A stretch of 64,000 nt of DNA from Deinandra increscens subsp. villosa (GCA_039602395.1 JBCNJP010000017.1:17144729-17208728); one strand, 5' to 3'; counted from the stretch's first letter, positions 46,146 through 58,589 are shown. Numbers and translations are program-made. The notes: generated by a model from the sequence alone, not told the origin.

Positions 46146-47290
46146 AGAGTAAATTACATAGAAGGTCCTTTATGTTTTATCTGGATTTCAGCTTAGGTCC
46201 GTTAAGTAAAGTTATTACACGCGACATCCTTTATGTTTTAAACATGTTTCATAGGAGGTCCTTTATCACTAACAGCGTTAAAAACGACCGTCAAATCATG
46301 GGTAGTTTAGTCATTTAAATAAATTCTTTTAATGAATACATTAAAAATAGAAAAATCCCTACCTTATCAACGTTACCTTATCACTTCCTTCTTCTTGTAG
46401 GGCATAACATTGTATTCTATCAAATTGTGTATCATCATAATCACTCCCAGAAGAACTTCCGAGCCTGAATCACTTGAAGAAGTCAAATAGTGCTAGAGAG
46501 ACAAAGTAACCGAAACGAGTGAGAGGAGGGGCCAAGGGGCACCGGCGATTCAAGCAACGTCCGGCCGGTCTTCGACCTTGCCGGCGGCGGTGTATACCGG
46601 TGGGTCTAACGGCCTTTCTTCCTGCTTCAGTTGACTCCGCGACGACTAGGGCTTGGTGGCGATTCATGACCCCAGTCGCATCTCCGGCAACTCAAGTCGC
46701 GTTTCCGGCATAATGGTGATACTATAGAGCTCTGGCGACCCCGTTCACCGTTTCTTTCGTCATCTGGTACAGATTGAAGACCGGTTGAGTTATAAACCCG
46801 GCCACCATCTATTCGTGATTTCGGCGAACCCCACCTCACAGCCAAGATATCCGGTAAGGGGTATTTTGTTGTTTGATTACCGGTAACTCTTTAAGGGTCT
46901 TGCTTGTTTATGAAGTGATGGGGAGTTTGGATGATCTCTCGAGGATAATGATGAACCAAGAAGGGGCTAGATTTTTTTTCCAGTGCTCAGATGATGGTTT
47001 TGGAAGTGGTTTATGGTAGCTGCTACTTTCATTTGTCATTTCTATGGACTGTTACAGCTTCACGGTGGAAAGCTGCTCTTGCAATTTTTCTTTTATTTTT
47101 TTTATTAAAAGATTTTATAAAATGACTAAATTGCCCTTGACTTAACGATGGTTTTTAACCCCATTAGTAATAAAGAACCTTTTCTGTGAAACATGTTTAA
47201 AACATAAAGGATTTCGAATGTAACAACCTTACTTAAATGACTTAATCTGAAATCTTGGTAAAACATAAAGTACCATCTATATAATTTACT
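46146..47290. mobile_element. Long-TIR MULE-like element 1 (copy 2)
   Basis: 1145 bp, same length as copy 1, with an exact 9-bp TSD TTATTTAAA (46137-46145, 47291-47299). Inverted arms of about 180 bp; GC-rich interior 46470-46860. Confidence 0.8.
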
Positions 47291-47453
47291 TTATTTAAAA
47301 AGCTAAGATGATAGAATGATTGTTGTTTGACTTTATAGCTCTTATTTTTGTAGATACCTAGGATCCCTATGATAATGACAATTCTTATTTATTAAAAAAA
47401 ATTCTTTAATTTTTATTTAATGAACTACATATTTAGTTTAGATAAGATAGAAG

Positions 47454-47605
47454 GGCTAATCCTTTGTTCTAGTGGTTAGGGGGGGGGGGGGGGTGGTAAG
47501 ACTGTCTTATCTGGAGGTTATGAGTTTAATTTCTAACAATGATGTTTCAGATGTAATTTAGGAGTAGATTAGAGAGTGTGTATGTTAACCATTAAAAAAA
47601 AAAAC
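47454..47605 (+). mobile_element. tRNA-derived SINE (copy 2)
   Basis: 152 bp, TSD AGATAAGATAGAAG at 47440-47453 and 47606-47619. The G run between the A- and B-box-like motifs is about 16 long. A tail of about 12 A. Confidence 0.75.
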
Positions 47606-47767
47606 AGATAAGATAGAAGAGTGCTAGTAGTTTATTGTAGTTTACATTTCATGTTATTCAATATTTTACTTGTTACTATTATGACAGATTAGAGGATGCG
47701 CGTGTTAGCCGTTAAAAAAAAAAAGATAAGATAGGAGAGTGCTAGCAGTTTATTGTAGTTTACATTT

Positions 47768-48845
47768 GGGTTATTGGATTTAAATAATCTCAACTATCGT
47801 AATTGGTCGATAATAATCCCAACTCAGGAAATGTTTTCTAACGAGCCAAACTTTCGCCCTATTTTCTTCTAGCAGTCCCAAACTAACAGAATGTTAACAC
47901 CGTTAATTTTTGATGACGTGACATGATGAGGTGGCAAAATAAGGGGCATTTGTGAATATTAATAAAAGATGAGGGTCTATATAAGAAAATTTAATAAAAA
48001 CCCTTAAAAATCTCACCCACGTTTCTTTCTCCCCGTTTCTGCCGGGGAGCAATTCCGGTTTCTTTGTGGTGTCGCGAGCAATTCTGATTTCTTTCTCCCC
48101 GTTTTTGTCGGCGAGCAATTCCAGAGGCGACTCGTCCACGACACCACAAAAGTCCCACCCACGAGGTTGCAAACTCCGGCGAGCAACTCGTCCCTTTCTT
48201 TTTGATGCGGAATCTAGTCTCTTTCTTATCCCTGTTTCTTCCGACAAACAACTCCGGCGACGACGACTAGGGTTCCGCCTAGCGGCGACGCTACTACCCT
48301 CCTATTTTCCGATGACGGGTAGTGCCAGAGCGGTGGTGGTGGCGGATGTGTGACGACGACAGTTTTTGGGGGGTTTTGTTGGTGGTGGTGCCGGAGCGGT
48401 GGTGGTGGTGGATGTGTGGAGGCGACAATTTTTTGGGGGTTTGTTGGTGGTGATGTCGGGGTTGTGGTGGTTGCGCCGAAGCGGTGGTGGTCATGTAGGA
48501 GTTGTGGTGGTGGTGGTGTAGAAGACGACGGGCTGTGTGAGGGGGGAAGGGGGGGTTCTAATACTGTATTTATGTGTGTATATTATACATATAATAATAA
48601 TAATTTAGTAATTATAATTATAATAACATAATATGTATTACATGACCACATCATCGGAAAAAATGCCACATGAACTGCCACCTAGACATGCCACATCATC
48701 AAAAGTTAACAGTGTTAACATTCTGTTAGTTTGGGACTGCCAAAAGAAAATAGAGTGAAAGTTTGGCTAGTTAGAAAATATTTCCGGAGTTGGGATTATT
48801 ATCGACCAATTACTAATAGTTTAGATTATTTAAATCTAATAACCC
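47768..48845. mobile_element. Long-TIR MULE-like element 2 (copy 2)
   Basis: 1078 bp, exact 9-bp TSD TTTACATTT (47759-47767, 48846-48854). Ends GGGTTATTGG / ...TAATAACCC. GGT-rich minisatellite at 48325-48530. Confidence 0.8.
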
Positions 48846-48854
48846 TTTACATTT

Positions 48855-49440
48855 CATGTTATTTAATATTTTACTTATTACTTTAGATTGTGAAAATAGT
48901 ATGGTACATTATTTAGGTTTCGATTAATAATCAATCTAAATAGAAAAATGTTTTCAACTAACTAAGTCTCACATAGTTTAATTTACCATAAATAATTAGT
49001 TAGATGAAAATTAATATTTTCTAAAGATTTATTTAGTGCTGATTTATAAAAATCATTGGAGAGGGTGGAAGATCCACAACCTTCTCCAACCTATTCTAGT
49101 TAACTATATTTAGATTCTTAATGTAACGTTTTAGTTGGTAGGAATAATAATATACTTTTAACTTTCATTATGTTTGCTATTTATATTTACCGACCCATTT
49201 TGACCCATTTCATTGGCCCGTTTTACCAACCCATATTAATAGTATTAGTCGAGTCAGAGTGAAGTTATTATGAGAAGTTTAATAAAAATAAGAAGGGTAA
49301 GAAGTAATTGTGTCCGTCAGATCATAAGATCAATGGCTCTCATCTTCCCTGCGATATTTAGTTACAAACTCCTCCATAATTTAAATGAAATAAGACACGG
49401 AGGGGTAATATCGTAATTTACCCACTTCTTCTCTCATAAA
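48855..49440. other. Right end of block copy 2 and unique spacer
   Basis: Block homology ends at 49253. 49254-49440 is unique in this window and leads into the gene at about 49500. No feature recognised apart from short 'gtaatttacccacttct' repeats at 49413 and 49487. Confidence 0.45.
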
Positions 49441-49499
49441 ACCCCAAAACCGCCTTTTCTTCTCCATTTTATCCTCTTCTTCTCTTGTAATTTACCCAC

Positions 49500-52057
49500 T
49501 TCTATCAGAGAATCTTCACACGAAAAGGGCGAAATCATCGTCATCGCCGACGAAATCTTCACCGGAATCATCGGCGAAATCATCAGAATCATCGGAATCT
49601 TCACCGGAATCATCGGCGAAATCATCAGAATCTCATTCCTTGCAATCGTCCTCAACAAAAACACTCTCTGATGATATTGTGTCCGATGCGACTCCAAATA
49701 CAGTCAAAATATCTCAAATTGAAGAACAGAAAACTCCAAAACAAGTAAAATCTTCTGTCAAAAAAAGAAAAGTTCAAAAGAAGAAGAAGAAAAATCTGCA
49801 AAAACAAACACATGCAGGTAACAGATCATAGACACAATTATGAACATCTGTTTTGTTATTAGGTTAGTGCAGATAGTTAGAGAAGTTATTTATTACCTAT
49901 TTTGTATTTTTACGATATTTTGTGTGATTGTGTTAAATCTGTTTAATAAAGTTTACTTTCTAGATACAAAACACAATGTAACTTATCATAGACACAATGA
50001 TGAACATCTGCTTTGTTAATCAGTTGGTGGAGATTGTTATAAAAGTTATTTATTACTATTTTTCCCTAAAAAATGTTTTATTGTGTTAAATATGTTTACT
50101 AAAGTTAATTTTCTATATACAAAACACGACAAAACACAATATAATAGATCATAGACACAATGATGAAGATCTGCTATGATCTGTTGATCTGTTTCATTGT
50201 ATCTATTTTTCATGTAACTTGCTACATTGTGTAGTCTAATATAAGACACATCAATTGAGTCTATTGTGTAATATAACCTACTAAATTGTTTTATATATTG
50301 TGTCTATTGTGTAATATAACTTGCTACATTGTGTTATATAAGTCTTTTATTGTTTCTATTGTGTAATTGTGTAATATAATTTACTACATTGTGTAATATT
50401 AGTCTTGTATTCTGTCTATTGTTAATATAAAACACAATGCACTTAATCTGAAAGTTTGGGTTTTGTATCACTTGTTTACCAACACTAATCTTCATATTGA
50501 ATGTTGCAAATAGCTAATTTTCAGAAAACAAAAAGTGAAAGAGTAATCAAAATGAAGCTTAGTAACACGAAGAACAATAATGACAAGTCTACACCATTTC
50601 TTGTAGATGAAATGGAAAGTGAAGAAAGTGAAGACAACCTTACACTAAATCAACAATTCAAGAAAACCAGAAAAATGAAAAAGATAAAGCTGGTAAATTG
50701 TTCATTCTCTATCATTTGTTTAATTAGTCTAATGTGTTATTGTGTTATTGTGTTTAATTATTATATCAGTTGTTTTGTATAATATGTTGATATCCTAACA
50801 TATTTTCACATTGATTATAATTTAGGATAATCAAGACCAAGAGGTTTCCAAAAAAAAGAAAAGAAAGGAGATTGATGTTGAGAAAACAGAATTGGTAAGA
50901 CTTGTTAACACACTGAATTGTGTCTTTGTTCAGATATAACACAATACAACGATTTAGAAACATATTGTGTCCTGTTTTGTTCATATTGTGTCATTGTGTT
51001 TTCTGTTTGTACCAATTGGGGTTATCTAACATATTTTCACATTGATTATATCTTAGGATAATCAAGAGCAAGAGGTTTCTAATAAAAAGAAAAGAAAGAA
51101 GTTTGATGTTGAGAAAACATATTTGGTAAGACTTGGTAACTCGGTACATCGAATCATGAGATTGAAATATATTGTGTCGTGTTTTGTTCATATTGTGTCA
51201 TTGTGTTTTCTGTTTGTACCAATTGTGTTTTTTCTAATGCTGACTTCAAAGATGTATACTCAGGATGATCAGAAAAACAAAGAAGATAAAGCTGGTAAAA
51301 GTAAGGAAGGTAAAAGTAAGGAAGGTGCCGATAAGAAAAACAAAGAAGATAAAGCTGGTAAAAGTAAGGAAGGTGCTAATAAGAAAAAAAGAAAGGTCGC
51401 CCAAGAACCAAAAAGACAGCCTATACATCATAAGTACAGCAGTCAAAAAATGGTTGTGAGGTGCTCAAGTGGGAATCTGATTAGTGTTATTGATGCATTA
51501 ACTGATGAACAAAGGAAAGCTGTAAAAGATATGGGCTTCGAGAGTATATTAAAGCTATCAATACACTCAATTCCAACATCTTTAGGATTCTACATTTTGA
51601 GAAACTATGATCCCTCAACAAATGAAATTTATGATGGTGAAGATAGGATTCTAATATCATCAGAGTTGATACAAGAAGTCTTTCGAATACCAAATGGTGG
51701 TAAACCAGTGCTACATTGTGAGAAACCACAGATTACTAATCCTGTTGTGGCTGAGTTTAGAAGCCAATTTCATCTAGAGGAGTTATCAAGTATATTTTCC
51801 ATTAAAAGGTTTAGTAACTATATGATTCAAGACGATAAAGAATCAGGCATAATTTTCAAGATAAACTTCTTGGTTATGTTATTCACAGTGATTGGAGAAG
51901 CAATGGGAAGTAACAAAATTAATCATAGGTTTTTGATGACTATCACACAGAAATATAGTGTCAAGAAGCTTAATTGGTGTGACTACATTATATACTGCTT
52001 AAAGAAAACAAGAAGAACTTGGAAAGGTCCAGAACATTATTGTGGTCCACTTCTAGT
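49500..52057 (+). CDS. Plant Ulp1-protease-like, transposon-associated gene, 5' part (cut by gap 2)
   Basis: Multi-exon model. Exon 1 ends 49817 (GCAG|GTAACA); then exons 50514-50692, 50826-50894, 51057-51125 and 51264 to the gap. Phases agree: exon 1 ends phase 1 and joins the acceptor AAATAG|CTAATTTTCAG; the others are phase 0. No in-frame ATG was found before the Ser-rich start, so the first exon may be incomplete. Protein: Ser-rich 14-residue repeats (SSPESSAKSSESSE), Lys-rich nuclear-signal-like stretches (KKKRKV), then a folded domain with RKAVKDMGFESILKLSIHSI, LGFYILRNYDP and NWCDYIIYCLKKTRRTWKGP. I recognise this as the region that precedes the Ulp1 (SUMO-protease-like) domain in plant transposon-associated proteins; the protease part would be in or beyond the gap and is not seen. 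The gene may be TE-derived. Function unproven. Confidence 0.6.
49818..50513 (+). repeat. Intron 1 with ACACAATG / TTGTGT repeats
   Basis: Three imperfect units of about 165 bp start near 49818, 49978 and 50140 ('atcatagacacaatgatgaa' core), followed by units of about 60 bp with 'taatataacttgctacattg'. Strong strand bias toward TTGTGT/ACACAA words. Confidence 0.6.
50826..51125 (+). other. Tandemly duplicated 69-bp exon pair
   Basis: Exons 50826-50894 (DNQDQEVSKKKKRKEIDVEK, TEL) and 51057-51125 (DNQEQEVSNKKKRKKFDVEK, TYL) are paralogous, as are the adjoining intron parts ('aacatattttcacattgatt' before each). Both are phase 0, so either copy can be skipped without frame loss. Confidence 0.7.
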
Positions 52058-52557
52058 NNNNNNNNNNNNNNNNNNNNNNNNNNNNNNNNNNNNNNNNNNN
52101 NNNNNNNNNNNNNNNNNNNNNNNNNNNNNNNNNNNNNNNNNNNNNNNNNNNNNNNNNNNNNNNNNNNNNNNNNNNNNNNNNNNNNNNNNNNNNNNNNNNN
52201 NNNNNNNNNNNNNNNNNNNNNNNNNNNNNNNNNNNNNNNNNNNNNNNNNNNNNNNNNNNNNNNNNNNNNNNNNNNNNNNNNNNNNNNNNNNNNNNNNNNN
52301 NNNNNNNNNNNNNNNNNNNNNNNNNNNNNNNNNNNNNNNNNNNNNNNNNNNNNNNNNNNNNNNNNNNNNNNNNNNNNNNNNNNNNNNNNNNNNNNNNNNN
52401 NNNNNNNNNNNNNNNNNNNNNNNNNNNNNNNNNNNNNNNNNNNNNNNNNNNNNNNNNNNNNNNNNNNNNNNNNNNNNNNNNNNNNNNNNNNNNNNNNNNN
52501 NNNNNNNNNNNNNNNNNNNNNNNNNNNNNNNNNNNNNNNNNNNNNNNNNNNNNNNNN
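52058..52557. other. Assembly gap 2 (500 N)
   Basis: Exactly 500 N. It hides the 3' part of the Ulp1-like gene and the first roughly 253 bp of the 5' LTR of gypsy element 2. Confidence 0.99.
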
Positions 52558-55500
52558 TCATTCCTTATACACCTATAAATACCTCTTTTAGGTCCCTTAT
52601 AGTCTCCAACTCCTAGCTTGAGTATAAACAAGTGGAGTAACCAATTTTTGGCGGTTCCACAACTACAATACCCCTTTGGGTGTCGTGCTTAGTAGTTTTT
52701 TTAATGCTCTCGGCGAGGAGGTGCTGCCCTTCATGCTCGTCTTGTTTGAAAAGCTTCTTTGAGGTAATTCTTCTTCTTTTTCTTTCTTAGTTTCCTTTCT
52801 TTCCTTTTATTTGTTATTCATTTATTTATCGCTTTATTAGTTTAATTAATTTAGTTTAGGTTCTTAGTTAGGTGCTTTAGGCTCGTTTAGCTAGCCTTGC
52901 TAAGGCTCGTTCTTAGAACGCTTAGCATTGCTAAGGCTTGTCCTTTGGATGACCTAGCTTTGCAAATGCACGTCATTAGAACGTGTTCCCTTCCTTAGGC
53001 CGCCTTTAGGCTTGGTGAGCCTTGTAGAGGCACGTTAGGCCCAACGAGTCTAACCTAGTATGTCCAATTTCATCTATATTTGTCACACCCCGCCCGCACC
53101 ACCTGTCGGATGCGGGGAAGGTGTTGTGGAAAATAGGCTGGCGATATCAGATACACGCGGAAGCATTAGATAATTATAATATTAAACAATAGCTAGTCAT
53201 GACAACCTGTAATAGTTTACAAATCCATAACATAAGTTCTTATTCTAATAATTCAACATATTACTAAGAAAAATGGGCCCATATTATCTGGAAGCTTATT
53301 GATTGTATTCACATGCTTCCTACAGGTTCACCTATCTGAGGTACCTTTACTGATTTCCTGCAAAAATTGCAAATTCAACTGTATCAACAACATGACGTTG
53401 TTGGTGAGCCGTACCATACCTGTTATTCATCTTTCAAAGCCACTGGACTACAAACTTGCTTACATGTAATGACTAGAATTCTACCAATAAAATATATATA
53501 TCAGTCATGGGGTATAACACATGCACCAAAGGATTCTAGCATACTAGTTACGTAGTGATTTTTCACATTACATGCAATATATCTGATGCGTAGCCAGTAA
53601 GCAATCAACTATAGAACCACAACTGTTTGTTGTGGCCTCAAAACTTTCAATAACAAGGATAAGGTAACAGAACTCACATTATTAATCTGGCAAGCTTATC
53701 TTGAAGGTATGTTTGCAGCAATAAGGTTATTGGCAATTCAACCTAAACAATTATTCATAACATTACTGGCTATAACATTATCTGGACAATGTATGTTACT
53801 GATGTCAATGGTGCTAATAGGGTGGGTTGATTTTGTTTTGTAAATTTATAATTAAAATTCTATAAGAAATACATATTCTGTTTTAGAACAGTCGCGGACC
53901 CCTAACCCCTTTTTCTTTTGAACTCGCGGTCCACGAGTTTTGTTTGTTCAGTTTCCCAGAAAAGGTTCAGTCGCGGACCGGCACTGCTGCTCTTTAAAAC
54001 TGGCAGTCTGCGAGTTTTGTTCTGCTGGTTTTTCAAAAAAAGACAGTCGCGGACGGCCAGTCTTACACATCACTTAGTCGCAGTCCGCCACTAGTGGGTT
54101 AACAGTCTACCCGGTTTTTCTTTTAGATTTTGTTTCGTTCGTTCCGGGGGTCGATTCCATTGGTCTCAGGTTTTTATAACTTAATATTATCAACTATTAG
54201 ACATTGATATGTCCACAGATCACCATTTCTTTGTTACTTGTATGTTTGGAACGAAGAACAAACCGAATCTATTCTTATAAATAACCAATCCGACCCTTTC
54301 CAAGACTTCCTGTAAACCTAATGGTTCAGAAAACCTTAACAAATTCTTTGCTACTGCTGTGATTCATTTTTCTTTTCAAACATTTGCATATGTGTAACTT
54401 AGATACTTGCATGCATGAAACACTTGTACCTTGTGTAGTAGGACTTGTACAATTGAATTTCTTGCTTCGAAAACCTTATGATCAGTAGCCTTCTCCTCCA
54501 CTTACAGTTTTTATTCTCTAATTATCCAAGTAATATTATGAGCACATGAAACCCATAACACTTCATAGTTAACATAGAACGATTTAGTTTGGTATGTCAT
54601 ACCTTGTGTGGGTTCTTAGGTTCTCATTCTAGTCTTTAGCAGCTTGGAGTCACTTCCAAACCCTCTGTAATCAAGCCATCGATCAGCTACATAAGCCTTT
54701 GCTTACCATATCAACACATGATTGTATAAATACATGAGATAAGATACTTACTTGATTTTTGAGGGGTGTAATCAAGTTCAATCCTCCATATGCTTCACCC
54801 AAAATGCTCTGGAGGGGATCTCTGGTCGATCACAGTGAAAGAGAATGCAGAGAATGTGACTGAGTTGGGGTTATAAGGTCAAGTGAAGACAAAATTCTTG
54901 TTTTTGCCGTCAGACAAAACTGGCGGACCGCCAAAAAAGTGTACAGACCACTGGCTGTCTGCGACCCCCATTTTACTGGTTTTCTCGCGGATCCTGATAA
55001 CCCGACCCGTTCTGCCTGTTTCTTTCGGGTCGCTGACTGCCAGTCTTTGTTTCTTAAAGTCGCTGTCCGCAACTCTTCCTGCTATGCATTTTTTTTTGTT
55101 TTGAACTCGGGTGTTACAATATTCTTCAAATCCAAATGTTAACGTTTTATGCATGAACAATTGGGGATTTAGGCTTGTTTTTCACAAATCAACAATTAAA
55201 CTAAATCTTAATCATTCTAATACGTAATCCAGGTTTTGAATATAAACTCATTTTTAAGAATTTCAAATAGCTTAGAAATCGATCTCTGTTTAACAACATA
55301 TTTCTTGATGGTACTTGAGACGCGAATGACATGTAGTAACTAGAAGGGTGAAAACACCGGTAGTCACGGGCTCTGCCAAGGATAAGTGTTCGCATAAATC
55401 CCATAGTCGGAGCTGGGTGCTTACCTGGGACGCCGTGATGAGAGTGTCATAACCTATTAGGCCAAAGCATGTCTAGTAACTTTTAAGGTATTGTTACCTT

Positions 55501-56514
55501 TAAAGGTTAACATTTTTCAAACTTCAATCTATAACATTAAAACCCATTCCCCAAATGCATAAGAGCTTGGAATACCATATTCCAATATTCATCTCATCCC
55601 CTTTTATTCTTTTAGGATGAATCTTTGGGATTAATCCTTTCACTTTCACTTTTCGCTTCGTGGACTTAACTTCTAATCCAAGTGAGTAATCCTTGCCCTA
55701 TTTCTTATTTTCTCATTTTGGGGTTGCAACATGTATCCTATTTCAAAGTGTTGTCTTTCAAGTTTATCATTTACCATGCGTATGTGATCTTTGTGTGAAT
55801 TATGTGTTATTTGACTTCTAGCATGATTTGTCAATATGTGATTTTCAAAGGCTTTCATGTTTATCAAAGGTTTTCATGTTTATCATTGGATGTCAAGTAT
55901 GTCATGGTTGTCATGTCTTTCATTTGGCATAAACATTAACGTAAGGCCTGGGGTAACAAAGGTAGATCTATCGGTTGACAACCCACTCAACTTGACCGTT
56001 TCGGCGTTAGGTGTTTGAAGCCTATTTCATTATTTCATATAGTCTAACCTGCGGGTTAGGGAATATTTCATATGTCATTGAGGTTTGTTTATGCCTAGTA
56101 TTTCATGTTTTCATTTTATACCAGCAATTTTGGTTGTGCCTAGTCTTTCATGTTGTCAATATCTTCTAGCATGTTATATTTCACTTACTCTATCATATGA
56201 CACGTAACGCATGTTTTTCAAATATATATTATGTATCAAACTTGTGGTTACTCACCAACTATTTATAGTTGACCCCCTTTATTTTATACATGTTGTAGGC
56301 TATGATTTTGATGTTTCAAGATGCTATCACATAGGGCTTTTGGACCTAGTTTAATAAAGAAATTGTATTTGTTAGCAATATGTGGTGTATTGTTTTATCT
56401 TTCAATGTTATCAATGAAATTTGTTATTTAACTATTGTCACTAAATTAGTTGTCATGAGCTTATGGGCAATCTAATCATGCCCCGACGTTTCCGCCGTCG
56501 GTTGGGGTGTTACA
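52558..56514 (+). repeat. 5' LTR of gypsy element 2 (interrupted)
   Basis: 52558-53080 matches 61160-61680 and 55124-56514 matches 61681-63093. TATA-like CCTATAAATACC at about 52573-52584. Contains 'gctaaggct' repeats near 52895-52945. Confidence 0.85.
53081..55118 (-). mobile_element. Solo gypsy LTR nested in the 5' LTR of gypsy element 2
   Basis: 2038 bp, TGTCACACCCC at the left and GGGTGTTACA at the right, flanked by the 5-bp TSD ATATT (53076-53080, 55119-55123). The 3' LTR supplies the empty site (CATCTATATTCTTCAAATCC at 61671-61690). No internal region, so it is a solo LTR. Two zones (53888-54110, 54905-55075) hold a scattered TCGCGGACC/GGTCCGCGA-type motif. Confidence 0.9.
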
Positions 56515-56517
56515 GAT

Positions 56518-56530
56518 TGGTATCAGAACC
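56518..56530 (+). other. Primer binding site of gypsy element 2
   Basis: TGGTATCAGAACC three bases after the 5' LTR; one change from the initiator-Met complement TGGTATCAGAGCC. Confidence 0.8.
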
Positions 56531-58589
56531 ATGGATATAGGGAACTAGGTTATTAGAAATGGAATGATCTAGACTATTGCCTTAGGTGTCCAAACACGAG
56601 AATCTCGTGTATTGCATGCTTCGTTTAGAGATTGCCTTTTATATGTTTTGTTTTGCCTTGGTTAGGATGTGCCTCAAGTTTAATACTTGTCACACATTCA
56701 TGCACTAAATTTCAGGCTTCCTAGCCTTTCCTTAGTAATGGTGCCTTATGTGCCATTTTAGGAATTTGAATTTATTTGTTTTTTTTTTTTGAAATCTCAT
56801 TAGGGGTTAGGTTCCTTAGTAACGGACATGTAGTAACTGGAAGGGTGAAAGCACTGGTAGTCAGTGTGTCTATTTAGGTAAGCGTTATCTAGGACATTCT
56901 GGTGAAAGTGCCTTAGCTTATTAGGCCAAAGCATGTCATAACAAACGTTTCTAGGAACCATATTAACCCTGACTAGTCGAAGGTGGCAGTTTCCCAATCG
57001 GGAAATGAGAACCATTCCATTGATTTTAAACAAGTCAACTCGATTTCTTGTTTTGCATGCGATTTCATGATATCCGGTTTATACTTCGATTTCGATCTAT
57101 GATATTCTTTTGATTTTCAAGATTTCATGGTTAAAATGCCACTTTTCGTGATTTCAATGGCATTTTTGAAATTTTCACCATCGACACTTACTTACACAAT
57201 TTTACATATTTTACCTCTCATATTTTAGTAGATTGATATTCCATATTCAAACCTTTCATGTTTATTATATCCAAAGTCATCCTTGTTATTTCTATTTCAC
57301 AATTTCATAATGTTGTATGACACTCCTGTGGCGTATCACATCCTACACTATCCTACGATTTACGTTATTGGTTCACAGTTCCATTTCGACTCACCTTTGG
57401 GAATTCAAATAATCCTTTATTATTTATTTAGTAGCTCGAGTTTCACAATTTTCCGATTCCATCCTCGAGATATTTTGCGATGTTTATACGATCTTTTGTT
57501 ACCCTCATGATATCACATACTCTTGATTTTTTCACACATCGTCCTTATATTCCTAATTCATGTCATTCATCGTCCCCATAAATGTGCTATGGATCTGATT
57601 ATCCCATTTAAAAAAAAACTTGTGAGTTCATAAAACACTCTCGCGTAGTTTTAAAACCTTATTTCATGATACCCAAGTCGCGGTCGATTGATTGTTTTAT
57701 GAAATCGTGTTGCCAACCCATTTTAGACTCAACCCCGCAACCCATTGTTCCAATCATAGCCTAACATGTTGTACCAACGCACAATAGACACACCTGTGTG
57801 GTGATTCACGTAATCCTACAATGTGTGTCAAAAGATGCCCATTGCAGACAATGTTTCGGTCAAACTAGCCAAACAAGTTGCGCATAGTCATGTTTTGATC
57901 TCAAGTCAAATTTACCGTTTAAATCCAGTCAGTCGGTTTTTAAGCTTATGATATTTTTTTTTTAAATTCATTCCTGATTTCATTGTTCGATGTCTAATTC
58001 AAAATAATTTACATTCATCATTTCAAAACCTATTTATATCATGTATTTTTTTCTTTCTTCTTTTTAACTCATTTATAGGTGAGCGAGTGCTTGTCGATGG
58101 GTTCACGAGTTTACAAGTTTGCATGATTACGGGATTACATGCTTATGAGTTAACGTATTTACCCATAAACGAGCCTAAGAGCTCACACATACATGATATC
58201 CCATTTAAAAAAACAATATTAAATTATCCATTTTTGAACCCCTCCAAAATATCATGTTTTGCACTTTTAGGTATACATGTTTAGGAATTTACTCGTTTAG
58301 GAAATTATGATTTACGAGTCCACATGCTTACAAGATTGCATGTATACGAGTTTATGACTTTACAAATTTACGAGTAGATAACTATTCATGTTTAGTAAAT
58401 TCAAAAAAAAAAACTCATCATTTATATTCAAGGTTATATTCCAATCGCAATTACGTGATGTTCCAACTGTTTCGTCTTAACAATCATTTTTATCCAAACT
58501 CACTTTTTACCCTAGCTAACGTCAAACTTGTGTGTATCGTGAATTCGAAGATCGTTTTGTTTTTCCTGCTCGACAATCAAGTACAGGAA
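56531..58589 (+). other. Gypsy element 2 leader / gag region without recognisable coding
   Basis: No gag domain or zinc knuckle found. 56824-56945 resembles an LTR segment ('gacatgtagtaactggaagg' ... 'taggccaaagcatgtc'; compare 55338-55473). The rest is rich in TTTCATGAT-like words and looks like eroded sequence. Confidence 0.5.

Larger units (their letters stand above)
30952..49253. repeat. 18.3-kb duplicated block, copy 2
   Basis: Direct-orientation copy of 4014-22330. Copy-2-only features are two MITEs in a TA repeat (40311-40519, 40579-40772), four instead of two tightly spaced palindrome units, a longer motif cluster in the TR-GAG leader, and the empty hAT site (45371-45378). Unlike copy 1, its left side continues into the rest of the gypsy LTR. 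Confidence 0.9.

Noticed and set aside
54830..55160. Overlapping frames on both strands in the solo LTR
   Set aside because: Within the LTR; openings come from the CpG-bearing motif zone, no domain recognised.
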